Source of the DNA: Aphelocoma coerulescens
Lineage: Eukaryota > Chordata > Aves > Passeriformes > Corvidae
Length of the DNA stretch: 64,000 nucleotides
Assembly: GCF_041296385.1 (NCBI RefSeq)
Contig: NC_091013.1
Coordinates: forward strand, 32,311,001-32,375,000
Direction: 5' to 3'
Shown here: positions 1 through 12,400 of the stretch, piece by piece
Layout of the letters: every line of letters starts with the position of its first letter
Position numbering within the stretch: position 1 is the stretch's first letter
The notes under the pieces: model-generated
Told to the model about the DNA's origin: nothing
Databases searched by the model: none
The model's input: only the letters and a program-made list of their open reading frames with translations
Position numbers and translations under genes: made by a program

Positions 1-2575
1 TCTAACACAGGAAAGGTTAACCTTATGTCATGCTACTTAGATTGACTCCAATCTGAAGATGCTGACAAAGCTCAAAACTAAAATCTGTCCTGTTAAAAAA
101 ACAGCTCTACTGAAACCATTATGAAAGGATTCAAGCTTAACACAACATCTATTTTTGTCTGCTGCAGTGCATGCTCAGGAAGAAAAACTTGTTTTAAAAG
201 AAGTTTTAATTTTCTTGCGTTAAGAGAAATTTAACTGCTGATACAGATGATGTCCCATGAGACAGCTCCTCAAAATGAGGACCACAGTCTCAAGTTCATT
301 GAGTCTGGACCATAGACATTATTCATAGCATAAAAATTATCAGCACAAGTTGACAATTTAATATAACACATTTCAGATTTCCATACTTAGAATAAGAATT
401 CCTCATTCCCTCTTTTAAATGTTTTAGTATTACAGGAACTAACTATGTGCTATTTCCAATTAAAATACTTAATAATACCATCAGCAGTTTCCTAGCAGCT
501 TTAAGTCCTATCCCATGACCATCCCGTAATTGAGCTGCCATAAGGGTCTGCCCCATTTTTACTTTACAGCACTGAGAACAGCTGGAGGAAAACAAACCTA
601 AGTGAAGCTTTATTGAAACACAAGCCAATTTTAGCTGACTTGTGTCTGGATCTGTGAGCTTTTCCATGCTTTTTCCTCTCACATCCTCTATTTCAAATAA
701 GCAGTCCAGTAAAGCAACTCCTCTCAGACCATGTTCTCAGTAATACTGCACCATGAAGTCAAAAACCTGCACATGAAGTCAAGTTTTAACAGTGATCCTT
801 GACTGTGAAAAAGACTGCGTGTGATCTATATATTGCCAACAACAATTAGCAAATTCATTAATTATATTTTCTTTATCTCTTATGGAAGCTTTGTTATCAT
901 TGTCTCCTTGCTGCCTGTCAACTGACCTTCTCTGTTTCCAATTTAATATTTTGGTCATCAAAATTGAAAATAGATTCCCAGGTAATGACAACATTGATTT
1001 TTAAATGATGCTTCCTATCTGATTACAATTGTAACCTATGCTTTTTATATATTTGTGATTTCACTATTTCCTTGTTTGTGGACTGCTATCTAAGGTATTA
1101 CTGAGATGCTGACAATGGCTTCCACAGAATTTTTTCCTCAAAGGTAACAGTCTTAGGGCTTAGAACTCGAGAAAAGTAATTTAGGTAATTACTTCTGAAG
1201 GGTATTTCTTTCAATTTATTAGAACTTTCAATCCTATGTCAAGCATAAAAACAAGTCACACATCCTTTTCCTTGGCTTTGCTAAACTTAGTTGCAATTTT
1301 CCCAGTAACTGTTGTAGCACATAGACCTTAAACAATTCTGAGTGCTAGATTCCTTAGATATCATCCAATTCCAAAGGTAACTAAGCCTCAGATGGGCTTT
1401 AAGAATGCATTAAAGTTCTCTGTCTATACAGCTACAAAGAAAGGTCAGTACTTGTGATGCTCCAAAAGAGGAAGTCTGAGTCGCTGCTGTAGCCAACAGA
1501 CTGTCTCTGGAGGTAGGCTGAGAAGACTCTTAGGTACCCGCCTTGGGGAGAGGGGATGATTAGAGAGAATAAGGAAAATTCTGTATCAGAAAAACTCCAT
1601 TAAAAATACAAAAAAATCAAGAGAAAGAGGCACATTAAGTCTGTTTTGTGATTTTTTCTCATCTAATGCTACATTGCCTTCCCTTTCCCAGTGCTTGCCT
1701 CTCTGCTTATTCAGATCGTAAATAATTTGGGGAGAAATTTATCCTTGCATCAGATAAAGAACAAACTGATGCTGCTATTGACTGGAACATCTTGGGTTGC
1801 TTATAACACAGTACTATGTTTTATTGCTGATTCTGTAGTGTTTTTTAAATCTTTGCTGTAAACAATTTCACCTTCTTTAGCTAAAATAAAGGGATCTGGA
1901 CTTCGTGTTTGTACCACTTTTTGCCACAATAGTTAAAAAAGGTCTGCTCAAAGGTTAACGGCCTTAATTACATTTGGCCTGGTTTCTGGATGTGTTTGCA
2001 TCACAGGTTTTGGCAACAACTAACACTATTCTATTAGTATGTATTTACAATTAGAGAGAGTTTGAAAAGCGAAACAGAAGTTAGAAAACATATACAGAGC
2101 AGTATTTCATTTTACACTGGTTTAAAAGTAACTGTGCTCAAGCATTTTTAGCTTAGTGAATGTATTGCCTATCACCCACTGCACCGTTTTCTTCATCTGT
2201 TAAGTTTCTTAGCAAAGAATCTGGAATTAGCTAAAAGTATAACTTTTATAATTTACTAACTGCAGAAGAGTTACGAAACTAGCAAAACCAAAACAGTCTT
2301 ACAAAAGCACTTAAAGCTTTTCTATATTTGCAAAAATCATTACTATTGTAAGACAACAAATGCATGTTGATTTTAACAGAGATGCGGTCAAGATCTAGGT
2401 CTGGAATCAGTGTTCAGCATTAATCCCCCCATTTTTCCAAAACCATAGTAAAATACTCGACTGTCTAATACTGTATTTTACTAAAGTCAGCAGAACACCA
2501 CCAGAGTGAATTCTGCTGGCTTGTACTCGTGCAAATGAAATGTGTCTTATTTTATGAAAATTGTAAACATCTTAC
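1..2575 (-). other. UBE3A intron downstream of the AZUL exon (partial)
   Basis: AT-rich intron beginning at the donor gtaagatg at 2575 and running off the left edge. I see no exon, known repeat or RNA gene. The short open frames lack splice context and similarity to anything I recognise. Confidence 0.85.
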
Positions 2576-2886
2576 CTTTAAAGTCATCTCTTGGGCCTTG
2601 CATTTCCTTCTTGTTCATTTTTCTGTCAGTGCAGGAATTGTTATGGGCACCTTTGGAATTGTTTTCTAGGTAAGCTGAGCTCGTTCCTTTCTTGGAGGGA
2701 TGAGGATCACAGAGTTTTGCATTAATCTTATAAAGCTCGAGGGCCTTAATGGCTGCTGCATTGTTATCCATACGGAGAAAAGTTGGACAGGAAGCACAAA
2801 ATTCATTTGTACAGGCTTCATTTCCACAGCCCTCAGTTAACTGGTGGTAGTAGCGCTCTATTAGATGCTTTGCAGCTGCTCGCTTC
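2576..2886 (-). CDS. UBE3A: UBE3A AZUL zinc-finger coding exon (partial gene)
   Basis: This internal exon encodes the N-terminal AZUL domain of E6-AP, a HECT-type E3 ubiquitin ligase found in nucleus and cytoplasm. The 103 full codons run from [15 protein letters not shown] to DDFK and are close to identical to the mammalian protein over the domain. In the spliced numbering, Cys27, Cys32, Cys37 and Cys66 have the 5-5-29 spacing of the known AZUL zinc ligands. The acceptor reads ttgctacag|GAAGCG at 2887 behind a pyrimidine-rich stretch, and the donor AAAG|gtaagatg lies at 2575. The exon is 311 nt: 1 nt finishing a codon, 309 nt, then 1 nt, so the next intron is phase 1, which fits the following Asp codon in mammals. 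The C-terminal part of the exon ([12 protein letters not shown] onward) is less conserved. The central and HECT exons lie beyond the left edge of the window. Confidence 0.97.
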
Positions 2887-4388
2887 CTGTAGCAAACATT
2901 CAAACAGTAAGTACAAGGATTAGTGGAGCATTCACATACAAAGCTCATTCAATAGCATCAGCAAGGCAGAGATTAGTCAGGCACTGAAACACAAGATTTC
3001 TGTCAGAAAGAACACATCAGAAGATTTTTTTAAAATCCATGATTCTCATCTTGAAAAATGCAAATATATTTAACACACAATTTAATTTGTGGGTTCTATG
3101 TAAGTGAAAAATAAATCCTGTTCATGCATAGTTTTTTATGGTAATGCTACAGTGGAGACAATCTTGTACAGTTCTGAACAATCTCAGCTGTCGCTACAAA
3201 AGAGAGCAATTTGAATGCAAAACAAGGCTGCAACCGAAACAGAACTGGATGTTGTACAGGTGTTGAATCTAATATATAGTACTGAGGCATGGTCGCCACT
3301 GACAGACGGAAGAGGCACAAAACACAAACAATTCAGACATTTATTTAGCAATACTATCAATACTACACTATTTTACCCATTTTAACAAGATTCCAGATGA
3401 CTAAATTATCATATTCAGTCTATTTAAATCCGCACAAAAAATATTCCTTTATTAATTAAACTGATGCCAAAAACACAATTACAGATGCGCTCAAGGCTGA
3501 ATATATTTCTCCTCAGCTTAAATAAATTATACAGTTCTCTAAAAAAAAAGAAAAAAACACCCAAAAAAGCGGTATCTGTCAAATCGTTCTGTTTCTTTTA
3601 CCATCATAGGTGGCAAGTAGATACTCTGAAAAATCACAGCTGTATTGCTGTACAAGTCTATGTGCTCAGTACTATATATATGCACAAAAGAAAATGTAAC
3701 TGTCTTATTAACAAGGTCACAGACTTCTGCAAAAATGTGCAAAGAGTAAAAAAATCACTGGAAAGCTGCAGGTAATCAGGACAGAAGCAGCTGCATGCAG
3801 CACCAAGAGCATGTTTGACCACATTTTGGAAAGAAAGCCCCAAACCTCAACTTCATTTAAGATAGTAAGTTATTAATGAAAACTACCAACTATGAAAGAT
3901 TTCAAATATTTTGACTAGGTGTAACATATGGGCCTTTTACGTAACTTTAGTGACACAGTACTATAAAGATTAGAGCATCAGAAATTGTAATAGTAACTTA
4001 AAATTGCCTTTCCTGATGTTGATGCATGCACAGATTCTGCATAGAACAAGTAATTCAGAACTGAAGTGCTAGACTGGTATTACTCAGCACTTGCTGCACC
4101 TTGCTGTTAATAATGGCTGGTTAAATTGCCGTCTCAATGCAGCTACTTTAGAAGGGAAAACGTTCAGAGTGACTGCTGAGGTGTATATTACTCAGCAATA
4201 ACACCTTTGCTTCTTTCTTTTCATCCTTCAAGATCTCATGATGCCAGAGAAGAAAATACATCTTACAAGCAAAACAATTACTTTGATGTCTATCTGAACT
4301 CTCAAATGCCCCAGTACGTTTCAAGGGAAAAAACCAAACAAAAAACCAGCTGAAGAGAAAGGTTTCCCTGGGACTTTGGGATGGATAT

Positions 4389-4405
4389 GGGGGGGGGGGG
4401 GGGGG
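4389..4405. repeat. G17 homopolymer
   Basis: Seventeen consecutive G on the plus strand, inside the 12.5 kb UBE3A intron (C run in the transcript). Confidence 0.95.
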
Positions 4406-5248
4406 AAGCAGCAGCATGAGCAATATGACTAAAATCATCACTGTGTAACAGGGAATAGCTGTATTCTAATCTAAGGAAAGAGTTCTAGTCTCTCACATTT
4501 TTATATGTAGGCTTAGGAGAATCTGCCTCTCTCCATGTACATCTAAAAATAAGTGTTTTTTAAATCTTGTCTTTTATACTTCAGCCATTAGTATAGGGAC
4601 TTTAAAAAAAACCACCCAAACCCCACCAAAGCAATAGTGTTTTAATACAACTTGGACCAATACACGATTTAAGAAACAACTATTTCTGATTGCAAAATTT
4701 TGTGCTTTGATAATTCCTGACTTTCAATCATTCCAGACCTCCAGATTTAGAGTGTGCAATACTGTAATTTGTAAGCAGGTTAAGTATTTTGTATGAAAAA
4801 GTTGGATTGTTACAACTGAGCTGTAGCCACCTGTCTCAGCAACATGCACACCTTTCTAGCTCACACACCTATTTTGATTAAAGTTTTATCAATGTATAAA
4901 CACTGATATATTAACAACATATTTTTCATATTAAACAACACTCCATTTTAATCAGGTCATATCTGAGATGCCAGTAAATAAAGCTAAGCTTAGACTGGTC
5001 TCTAATAGTTAACTTCTGATAGACTCAATATTTTTTTTTTAAGTTTTTAGCTACCAATTACTTCTCAAACTTTGCTATGCCTACAATAAGGCTGCTTGTA
5101 CAAACACTTTTGACTTGTAGCTGGAGACTCACTGACTCAAGTTCTGTGAAACTCTATTAGAGACAGAAGGTCTGATTGAAGGCTGTATTTTTAAATTTTG
5201 TTTTAAAACAAGTATGGAAGCAAACAATATGGTGTACTAGAATAACCA

Positions 5249-6085
5249 GTATTAGAATTTCATAGGACAACATCCTTAGTTGGAAGGGACCCGCAAGGAT
5301 CATCAAAGTTCAGCTTCTGGTCCCGCACAGAACCATCCTCAAGAATCACACCATCTGCCTAACAAACACTTCTTGGACTCAGACAGGCCTGGTGCTGTGA
5401 TCACTTCCCTGGGGAGTCTGTTCCAGTGCCCAACCACCCTACAGGTGAAGAACCTTTTCCTAATATCCAGCCTAAACCTTCCCTGATACAGTTTCATGCT
5501 ACTCCCTTGGGTCCTGTCACCACAGAGAAGAGATCAGTGTCTGCCCCTCTGCTTCCCCTCATCAGGAAGCTGTAGACCATGACGAGGTCTCCCCTCCAGT
5601 GTCCTTCTCCAGGCTAAACAGACCAAGTGACTGCAGCTTGTCACCAAGTGACAGCGGAAATCCAGAAAGATGACATCAACTGGCTTCCCTTGATCAACTA
5701 GTTGGGTTACCTTGGCATAAAATGAAATTAAGTTTGACATGAACCCATGCTGGCTGTGACCAATGACTGAGTTGTCCTTCAGGTGTTTTTCAATAACTCC
5801 CAGAATAATTTCACCAGGCACTGATGTGAGACTGACAGTCCTGTAGTTTTCAGGGTCATTCTTCCTTTCCTTCTTGAATATTGGGCCAACACTGGCCAGT
5901 GTCCAGTTGACTGAGATCTCTCCAGATTCCGAGGATCATTGAAAAATCCTTGAGAGAGGCCTTGAGATGACATCAGCCACCTCTTAGAGTATTCTTGTAT
6001 GAGTTCCATAAGCCCCCATAAACTCACAGGGATCCAGCTGGATCCTTCCCCCTCTCCCTGGCAGCTATTCCACAGACTTTTCACA
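5249..6085 (-). mobile_element. CR1 LINE fragment, internally deleted
   Basis: The higher-coordinate part encodes CR1 reverse-transcriptase residues on the minus strand (PGEIILGVIEKHLKDNSVIG, then QHGF, then DVIFLDF). Just 36 nt later the sequence jumps to the C-terminal LFSLEK-type region and the 3' end, finishing at the ATCCTTGCGGGTCCCTTCCA-type tail. In the CR1 copy near 28 kb the same two landmarks are about 745 nt apart, so this copy has lost about 0.7 kb. It lies in sense orientation in a UBE3A intron. Clearly non-functional. Confidence 0.92.
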
Positions 6086-6103
6086 TTACCTCAGACAAAT
6101 GAT

Positions 6104-6124
6104 TTAATAAATAAATAAATAAAT
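6104..6124. repeat. (TAAA)n microsatellite
   Basis: About five TAAA units just beyond the right edge of the deleted CR1 copy. Confidence 0.9.
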
Positions 6125-7587
6125 TTAAGTGAGGACACAGACCTCAGAAGGTAGAAGAGAATTTACCAAGCCTTCCACAAGAGCTACATTTCTGAGGTTC
6201 ACTGATAAAAGGACTTACAGAAAATGCAGTTCTGAGTAAGTCAGTGTGTGATTTTACAACACAGTAAGACATTCCATACCACATTCCCACTGGTGTATAC
6301 TTCAGGTGTTAATATCACTGCTCATTGCCAAAAGCCCGCATTTCCTATTTCTACATTTTTCAGCAGAAGAACTTGTAGCATACTCTCTACATTGTCCAAA
6401 AGTGAAAACTTGATCTCTTTCGACATTCCCCATGCCATTTAATATGCCGAAAACTAAAGTTCTTGGCCTGAGGCATTAAAACTGGTTCATCAAGCAAAGT
6501 AACATAAAACCACTCTCTATTCTTAGCTCATGCTACACCAGCGAAGACTGCAGCTCTCTTTAAGTTCCTATAAAGGGATCTACTGAAGAGCAACTGGTCC
6601 CTTAGAAAACTCAAGGCCTGTTTGCTGTACATTAGCACACAGTTACTACTGTAGTTAAGGCTACAATAGTGACTGACTTGCACATATATTTCCAAATACT
6701 CTTTGTTGTTGCACATGCAACTATGAAGCTGCACTGGTGTGGCTGCAGTTGTAAACATTTCACAGACATTTCACAGGCATATCCTTATGACTGAAGGATA
6801 ACTTCCCACTCAGTGGGCCTTGTATAACCTCCTCAAGCAATTCACACTGCTTCAGTGAGGAGGAGAGGCACCTAAAATAGATACCCAACTTCCTTCCCCA
6901 AAGTCCAACAATTTCACAAGCACACTTTTTGTTTCAAATGAAATTAGCATTCACTGAGTTAGTTTGTAGTAGTTACATAAAAAAGAATGCCTTTAGGCTT
7001 TTCATATGCTCTTTAGCTAATAAAAAGCCAGCTAATAAGTACTTTGCATTTTTAATTTAAATTCTGCCAAAACTGTGGAGTATCACAAGAAACATGTACC
7101 ACCAAGACAAAGGTGTCTGCATTTTCAGCAGTAATTTTTGAATGTCTAAAACTATAAAAAACAAGGATTAAGGGTACTGGTTCCAAAGTTCATATGAAAC
7201 AGAATGTAATTTGCATTTCTCAAATACCTTAAACTAAGTACAGAGAAATACCATTAAAGGAAACTTTTGCCACAGAAAAAAATCAGAAGTTTAAACATCA
7301 AAGGAATTTTTGAAAAATCTGAAGCATGTAGTAATTTAAAGTTCACATACAAAGCATTTAAATTCAAGTTTATGTTTACATTCAAAATGTGCCTGAAGTT
7401 TAAAATACCTGCATAACTGCATCATTTTTGTTCGTAAGTTTACCTAAATTTTAGAAATACACATGGATGTTTCATACTTGTCTGGAAATACCAGCATGAA
7501 TTAACATACTTCTGAATGGTTTCTGCTTAGGGCACAATAATTTTTATATTATTTTTACACATAAATCTCACATTGGACAGAAGTGTT

Positions 7588-8404
7588 GATCTGCTGGAGG
7601 GCAGGAAGGGATCTGGACAGTCCGGATTGATTGGGCCAAGGCCAACAGCGTGAGGTTCAACAAACTGAAGTGCCAGGTCTGGCGCTTCAGTCACAACAAC
7701 CCTGTGTAGTGCTACAGGCTGGGGACAGAGTGGCTGGGAAGCTGCCCAGTAGAAAAGGACCTGGGGGTGCTGGTCCACAGCAGCTGAACATGAGACAGTG
7801 TGTGACTAGGTGGCCTAGAAGGCCAATGGCAACCTGGCCTGTATTAGCAATAGTGTGGCCAGCAGCATGAGGCTGTGATCATCTCCCTGTTCTTGGATCT
7901 TGAATCCCATGTCCAGTTTTGGGCCACTCACTGCAAGGAAGACACTGAGGTGCTGGAGTGTGTCCAGAGAAAGGCAGTGGAGCTGGTAAAGTCTGAAGCA
8001 CAAGTTTTATGAAGAGCAGCTGAGGGAGCTGGGGGTGTTTACCCTGGAGGAGGGTCAGAAGAGACCTTATCACTCTACAACCACCTGAAAGGAGGCTATA
8101 GCCAGGTGAGGGCTGGTCTCTTTTCCCAACCAACCAGTGATAGGACAAGAAGAAAATAGCCTCAAGCTGTGCCAGGGCAAGTTTAGGCTGGACATCAGAA
8201 AGGATTTCTTCACTGAAAGGGCTGTCAAGCTTTGGAATGGGCAGCCCATGGAGGGTGTGGAGTCACCGTCCCTGCCTGGAAGTGTTCAAGAAACAACTGG
8301 ACATGGCACTTGGTGCAATGGTCTAGTTGATAAGGTGGTGATTGGTCAAGGGTTGGACTCAATGGTCTTGGAGTTCTTTTCCAGCCTTGATGATTCTATG
8401 ATTG
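7588..8404 (+). mobile_element. CR1 LINE 3' fragment
   Basis: The 3' portion of CR1 ORF2 and the 3'UTR on the plus strand, with stops and frameshifts. Recognisable landmarks are GGACCTGGGGGTGCTGGT, GGCTGGACATCAGAAAGGAT and TTCTTCACTGAAAGGGCTGT. The end GATGATTCTATGATT is the diagnostic CR1 3' terminus. It is antisense to UBE3A. Confidence 0.95.
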
Positions 8405-8509
8405 CTCCAAGATGGCTAAATTTAGTAAGTGTAAATCTACAACAGCCTGTTTTACAATGGCTATTAGGAATTCAGAAGTGCCAAAATGTTCATAAGCAAT
8501 TTTCTTAAT

Positions 8510-8511
<2 letters not shown>

Positions 8512-8546
<35 letters not shown>
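8512..8546. repeat. A35 homopolymer
   Basis: Thirty-five consecutive A, 107 bp after the CR1 3' end. CR1 elements lack poly(A) tails, so this is not the tail of that element. No retrocopy is recognised just upstream. Confidence 0.9.
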
Positions 8547-8549
<3 letters not shown>

Positions 8550-8759
8550 AAAAAAGCATTAATGGGCATGGAAACTGTTTGTCTTCTGGGTAAGAAAAAA
8601 CCTAGGAAACAGGTTTTTTAGTACTAATAGCAAAACAATTTCCAGTACATGTGTTAACAGAGGCATAAAGACACATCTGCAACAGTTATACTACACTCTG
8701 GAAACAACATGACCAGCATATCAAAAACAGTTAAAAAGGTGTTGCAGATGGTCATCTTT

Positions 8760-9470
8760 GTGAAGTTACATATTGCTTTGCACAAGTTTCAGCTTCTAAC
8801 CTTGCACATTGGTTTTCCTGCTTCTGTTCAGCTAGAGTAAGAATAGCAGAAAAGAAAAGAAAAGACAAGCTTCCAGTAACAGCACTGCCCACATAGAGGC
8901 TTTTGAAGAGCCCTGCACACCACACTGCCAAACACTCCACCCAGACCTGGAGCCCAGCCCTTTGTTCCAGCAGTGTTGTAACACCTTTTGCCTGCCTCAG
9001 CTTCTGGCACCACAGCAAATATGCATGGAGCTCACATTTTCCAAACTTCATTCTTTCCAGTGTGGTGGACCCCAACAGCAGGGCTGGATTGTGAACCCCC
9101 CTTAGACCATACCAGCGTAACCCAAGGGACCTCCCTCCCAACCATGTGTTCTAGATCTACCATGCTTCTGGGAACATCATGTGCTGACAAAGGCAGGGCA
9201 CTTCCTCAGGAAGGGCAACCCTGAGAACAGAAGGTCTGTCCTGGCTATATGGAGCAATGCAGGAAGACAAAGAGAGGGAGTGAAGAACACAGCATCTATC
9301 TCACAATCTTGTCGCAGAAAAACTGCCTTGCTACAGTCCTATTTGAAAAGCAGAGAAGAGTTTCAAAATTGCAAAGCATCCTATCCTCAAAAGCAGAGAG
9401 AAGGAAAGATGAATGCACAGAGAGCTGTATGAAGACAGCCATACCTTTACCTTGGTATGTGATATCATAA
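8760..9470. other. Unclassified moderately GC-rich intronic block
   Basis: About 0.7 kb richer in GC than the surroundings, with overlapping open frames on both strands. The longest, minus strand 9141-8752, is 129 codons from a TTG and ends SAILTLAEQKQENQCARLEA plus 12 residues. No splice signals or domain are recognised. It is most likely an old retroelement fragment. Confidence 0.35.
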
Positions 9471-12400
9471 AATAGAGTGAAAACACATGAACAGATAAGA
9501 AGTTATTTTTTAAGAAAGTTATATTAATTGAAGCTTAAAGTCAATGGAGATGTGTGACAGTAGCAGACAGAAGATGCTGACCTTAACAATTCTAAGACCT
9601 GAATGAATGCTAAGGTAAAAAGACTCCTGACTTTGAGCTAGCACCAAGATGTTCATCACATGGAAACTCAGAACTTGAAAAGCTTGGGATAAGCAAGACT
9701 TACACATGGAAGATTTTGCTGTGTAAGAAACTGAGTATTTTCTTTAAATTTCTTTTCATTCACACATGTGAAACATATATGAGTATGCTCTTGGTATAAA
9801 GCTTTGCAATGCAAAATATGGAAATAAATAAAGCAACTGTATCAGCCAACCAGAGCAAAACCAATCATTCATTGTGCAAACAAAAAACCACCTGCATAGG
9901 TCCCGCATTTACTAATGAATTTTAGGCATGTAAATAGCATAGTAACTATTTTAGCAACACAATAGGCTTGCAGGTCACAACTCTACCACCCAACCTGCCA
10001 TTCCACCTTACGTGGCAAGAGCCACTTGCAGCAGAATTGCAAAAATTCTCTGTAACAGCTGTAGTATCTATCACATTGTGATACAGTTTAAAAAAAAATT
10101 AGTTTCGCAAGTATACTGTATAACTACTAGTCAAATATGTGAATTCCTACAGCTTGACTGGCTCACATTTATTTTGAAGAAGTCAAGGTCACTCTGATCA
10201 CTGGTCTACATCAAAAAGAAAATGTACTCAGCTACCACACAGAAAAGCTTACTACTGTAGATTATTTTTTCATGCTTGGTTTTAAGGAAGATATATCATG
10301 CACACACAAGAACTGTCAAACTCCTAGAAGGAAAAAAGTTTTACTGCCTTTTCCTTCTGATTTATCCTAGGTCGTGAGAGTTTTTGTTTCACACCAGTCT
10401 AGATGAGTGCTACTGATACATCTTTCCTTAGAATGTGTAAAAACAGTAATCCAACTGACAAGATCCAGAGTGGACTATAGCCAGGCTGCAGCCTTATTTC
10501 TCCTGTTTGGCTAGGCCAGGGAAACAAAAGGACACAACTCAACTTGCTGCAGGAACAATAAACCACAATGCAGCACAGGCCACTACTGGAGCAGGAATAA
10601 GAGACCATGGCAGAGCTTTTGCTCTGCGACTTCTAATGCATGTCCACATAGCAACATGCAGAGGCACCACTCAGGTCTGGAGCCCTGAAACCTTCACTCC
10701 TAAGAAAGCAGCTGGACAGCACTTCTGTAACAGATGGTATGAGTGAGGGAAAAGAAGTTTGTCATACAGGAGAATTGCTTCTCCTAGCGCAAGAAAAGGT
10801 TTCACTGCAGTGAATTGCTAATAACACATCAGAAAAGCCCTCACCGTTTCCTCCTCCTCATTTTTTAGGTATGCAGTCCAATGTGGGGGGGCTCACCGCA
10901 GCTTTGCTCCTCCTTAAGTTAGGCAGCTACAGCAGAGAAGTCCTTGAGCAATTCACACTATGTCCCTAGCCTGCAAAACATCCTGAAAATGGCATCCAGC
11001 CCGTGGTGCGTAAAATGCTGAACTGCTTGGGGGGAAGGCGTGAAGGAGACAGTTTAAGGTCAGAGAAGAAGTTTGTGGCAAAAGAGAAATGAACCCAGAT
11101 CCTTTGAAGCCTCAGACAGCACAACAACTACTGGGCTACATTCCCTCTATTATTTTGGAACTTGTGCTGTAAGCCAGAAGAGCAGTTTGTGGCTTCTCTA
11201 TTAGAATTCTATAACAGAACAGTTTGAATAACTGGAAAAGAATCTTTGTTTGCTAACTCAAAGAAGAATCAAGTCTCAAATAACTTTTTTTTTTAATGCA
11301 AACCTGCAAACCTTTTGAATTTTTAAATTGAAACGAACGTTTCAGCCCATCACAATTTTGCTTCTAGTTAATCTTGACTTCCAGACTAATGAAAATAAGA
11401 CAAAAAAGGTTCAGACATGTCAGCAATATGCTCTGTGAATACTGTTCAGTGAAAGAGAGCTAGTTTTTTGTTTCCAGAATTTATGTCAGAAGTAAATGGC
11501 ATATAAATTCACCAAATTAAGTCACAATCTTTTTTCTTAGTTCAACAATCCATCTGCCACAACAGATACCAGCAGGTATTGTGCCTTAGTACTGAAGTGT
11601 TTTCAAACCCGTGCCAGATGTTAGTGAATGGCAGGTAGAAATTACATCCCTGCTGTCAAGTCTGAATATAGGCTGTAAGATTTCTGACACTGTATTATGC
11701 TACCATCTACTGGTTCACATTAAATTAAACCTCTGAACTTTCCCTTCAATTCATTCACGCTCCAAAAAAAAAAAAAATCAGTTTCTACAGAGGCTTAAAA
11801 ATGCAAAATATTAATTTGAAATTTTCTAAGGTAATTTCACAGTTCTACTCAACTTTTGCCGTCTTTTTATTAAGCAGATGGAAGAGTGACTATTATATAT
11901 GTTCAGAACATTTTTAACCAAGATACACCAAACTCATCCACTCATTTACTTACATTCGGCTAGTTTCAATGTTCTCAGAGTGAGGTTCTCCTGGTGATCT
12001 GCAAAACCAGACAGAAAACCTTAAGCATTGCTTCTACTTCTAAGTCAGTACAATATGAAGAGTTATGAAAGGTGGAATGTGGTAAGTGTATTATTGCCAC
12101 TAAAAGCATCAACTTTTTGATACTTGCAGATTTAATTTCTCAAACTCTAGAATACAGTTTATAACATAAAACATGATAGTATAATTACGCCAAATTTCCT
12201 TAAGAAGGAGAGCACTTTTTCCCCACTGCTTACACAACAGGAGTCATTAGGGAAGAGATCTGGCAGTACTTCTGCATTCAGGCTGCATAGTGCACCAGTT
12301 CTGGGCTAATTCTTCATAACCACTTCTGTAACCAAAACGTGTACTCAAAGACTATCAGTGATCAACTGCAACCAAAAATTCTTTATAAAGCTGGAGTCTA

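Noticed and set aside
443..682. 79-codon minus-strand frame (MRGKSMEKLTDPD...) as the next UBE3A exon
   Set aside because: It does not resemble the UBE3A sequence that should follow DDFK and has no convincing acceptor; treated as chance intronic frame.
2887..2948. In-frame 21-codon extension ([20 protein letters not shown]) upstream of the AZUL exon
   Set aside because: A good acceptor (ttgctacag) separates it from the exon, the ATG context is weak, and splicing to MATACKR gives a perfect conserved frame. It is best read as intron, though an alternative first exon cannot be excluded.
8512..8546. A35 as the tail of the CR1 at 7.59-8.40 kb
   Set aside because: CR1 elements end in short ATTCTATG-type repeats, not poly(A), and the run begins 107 bp after the CR1 terminus.
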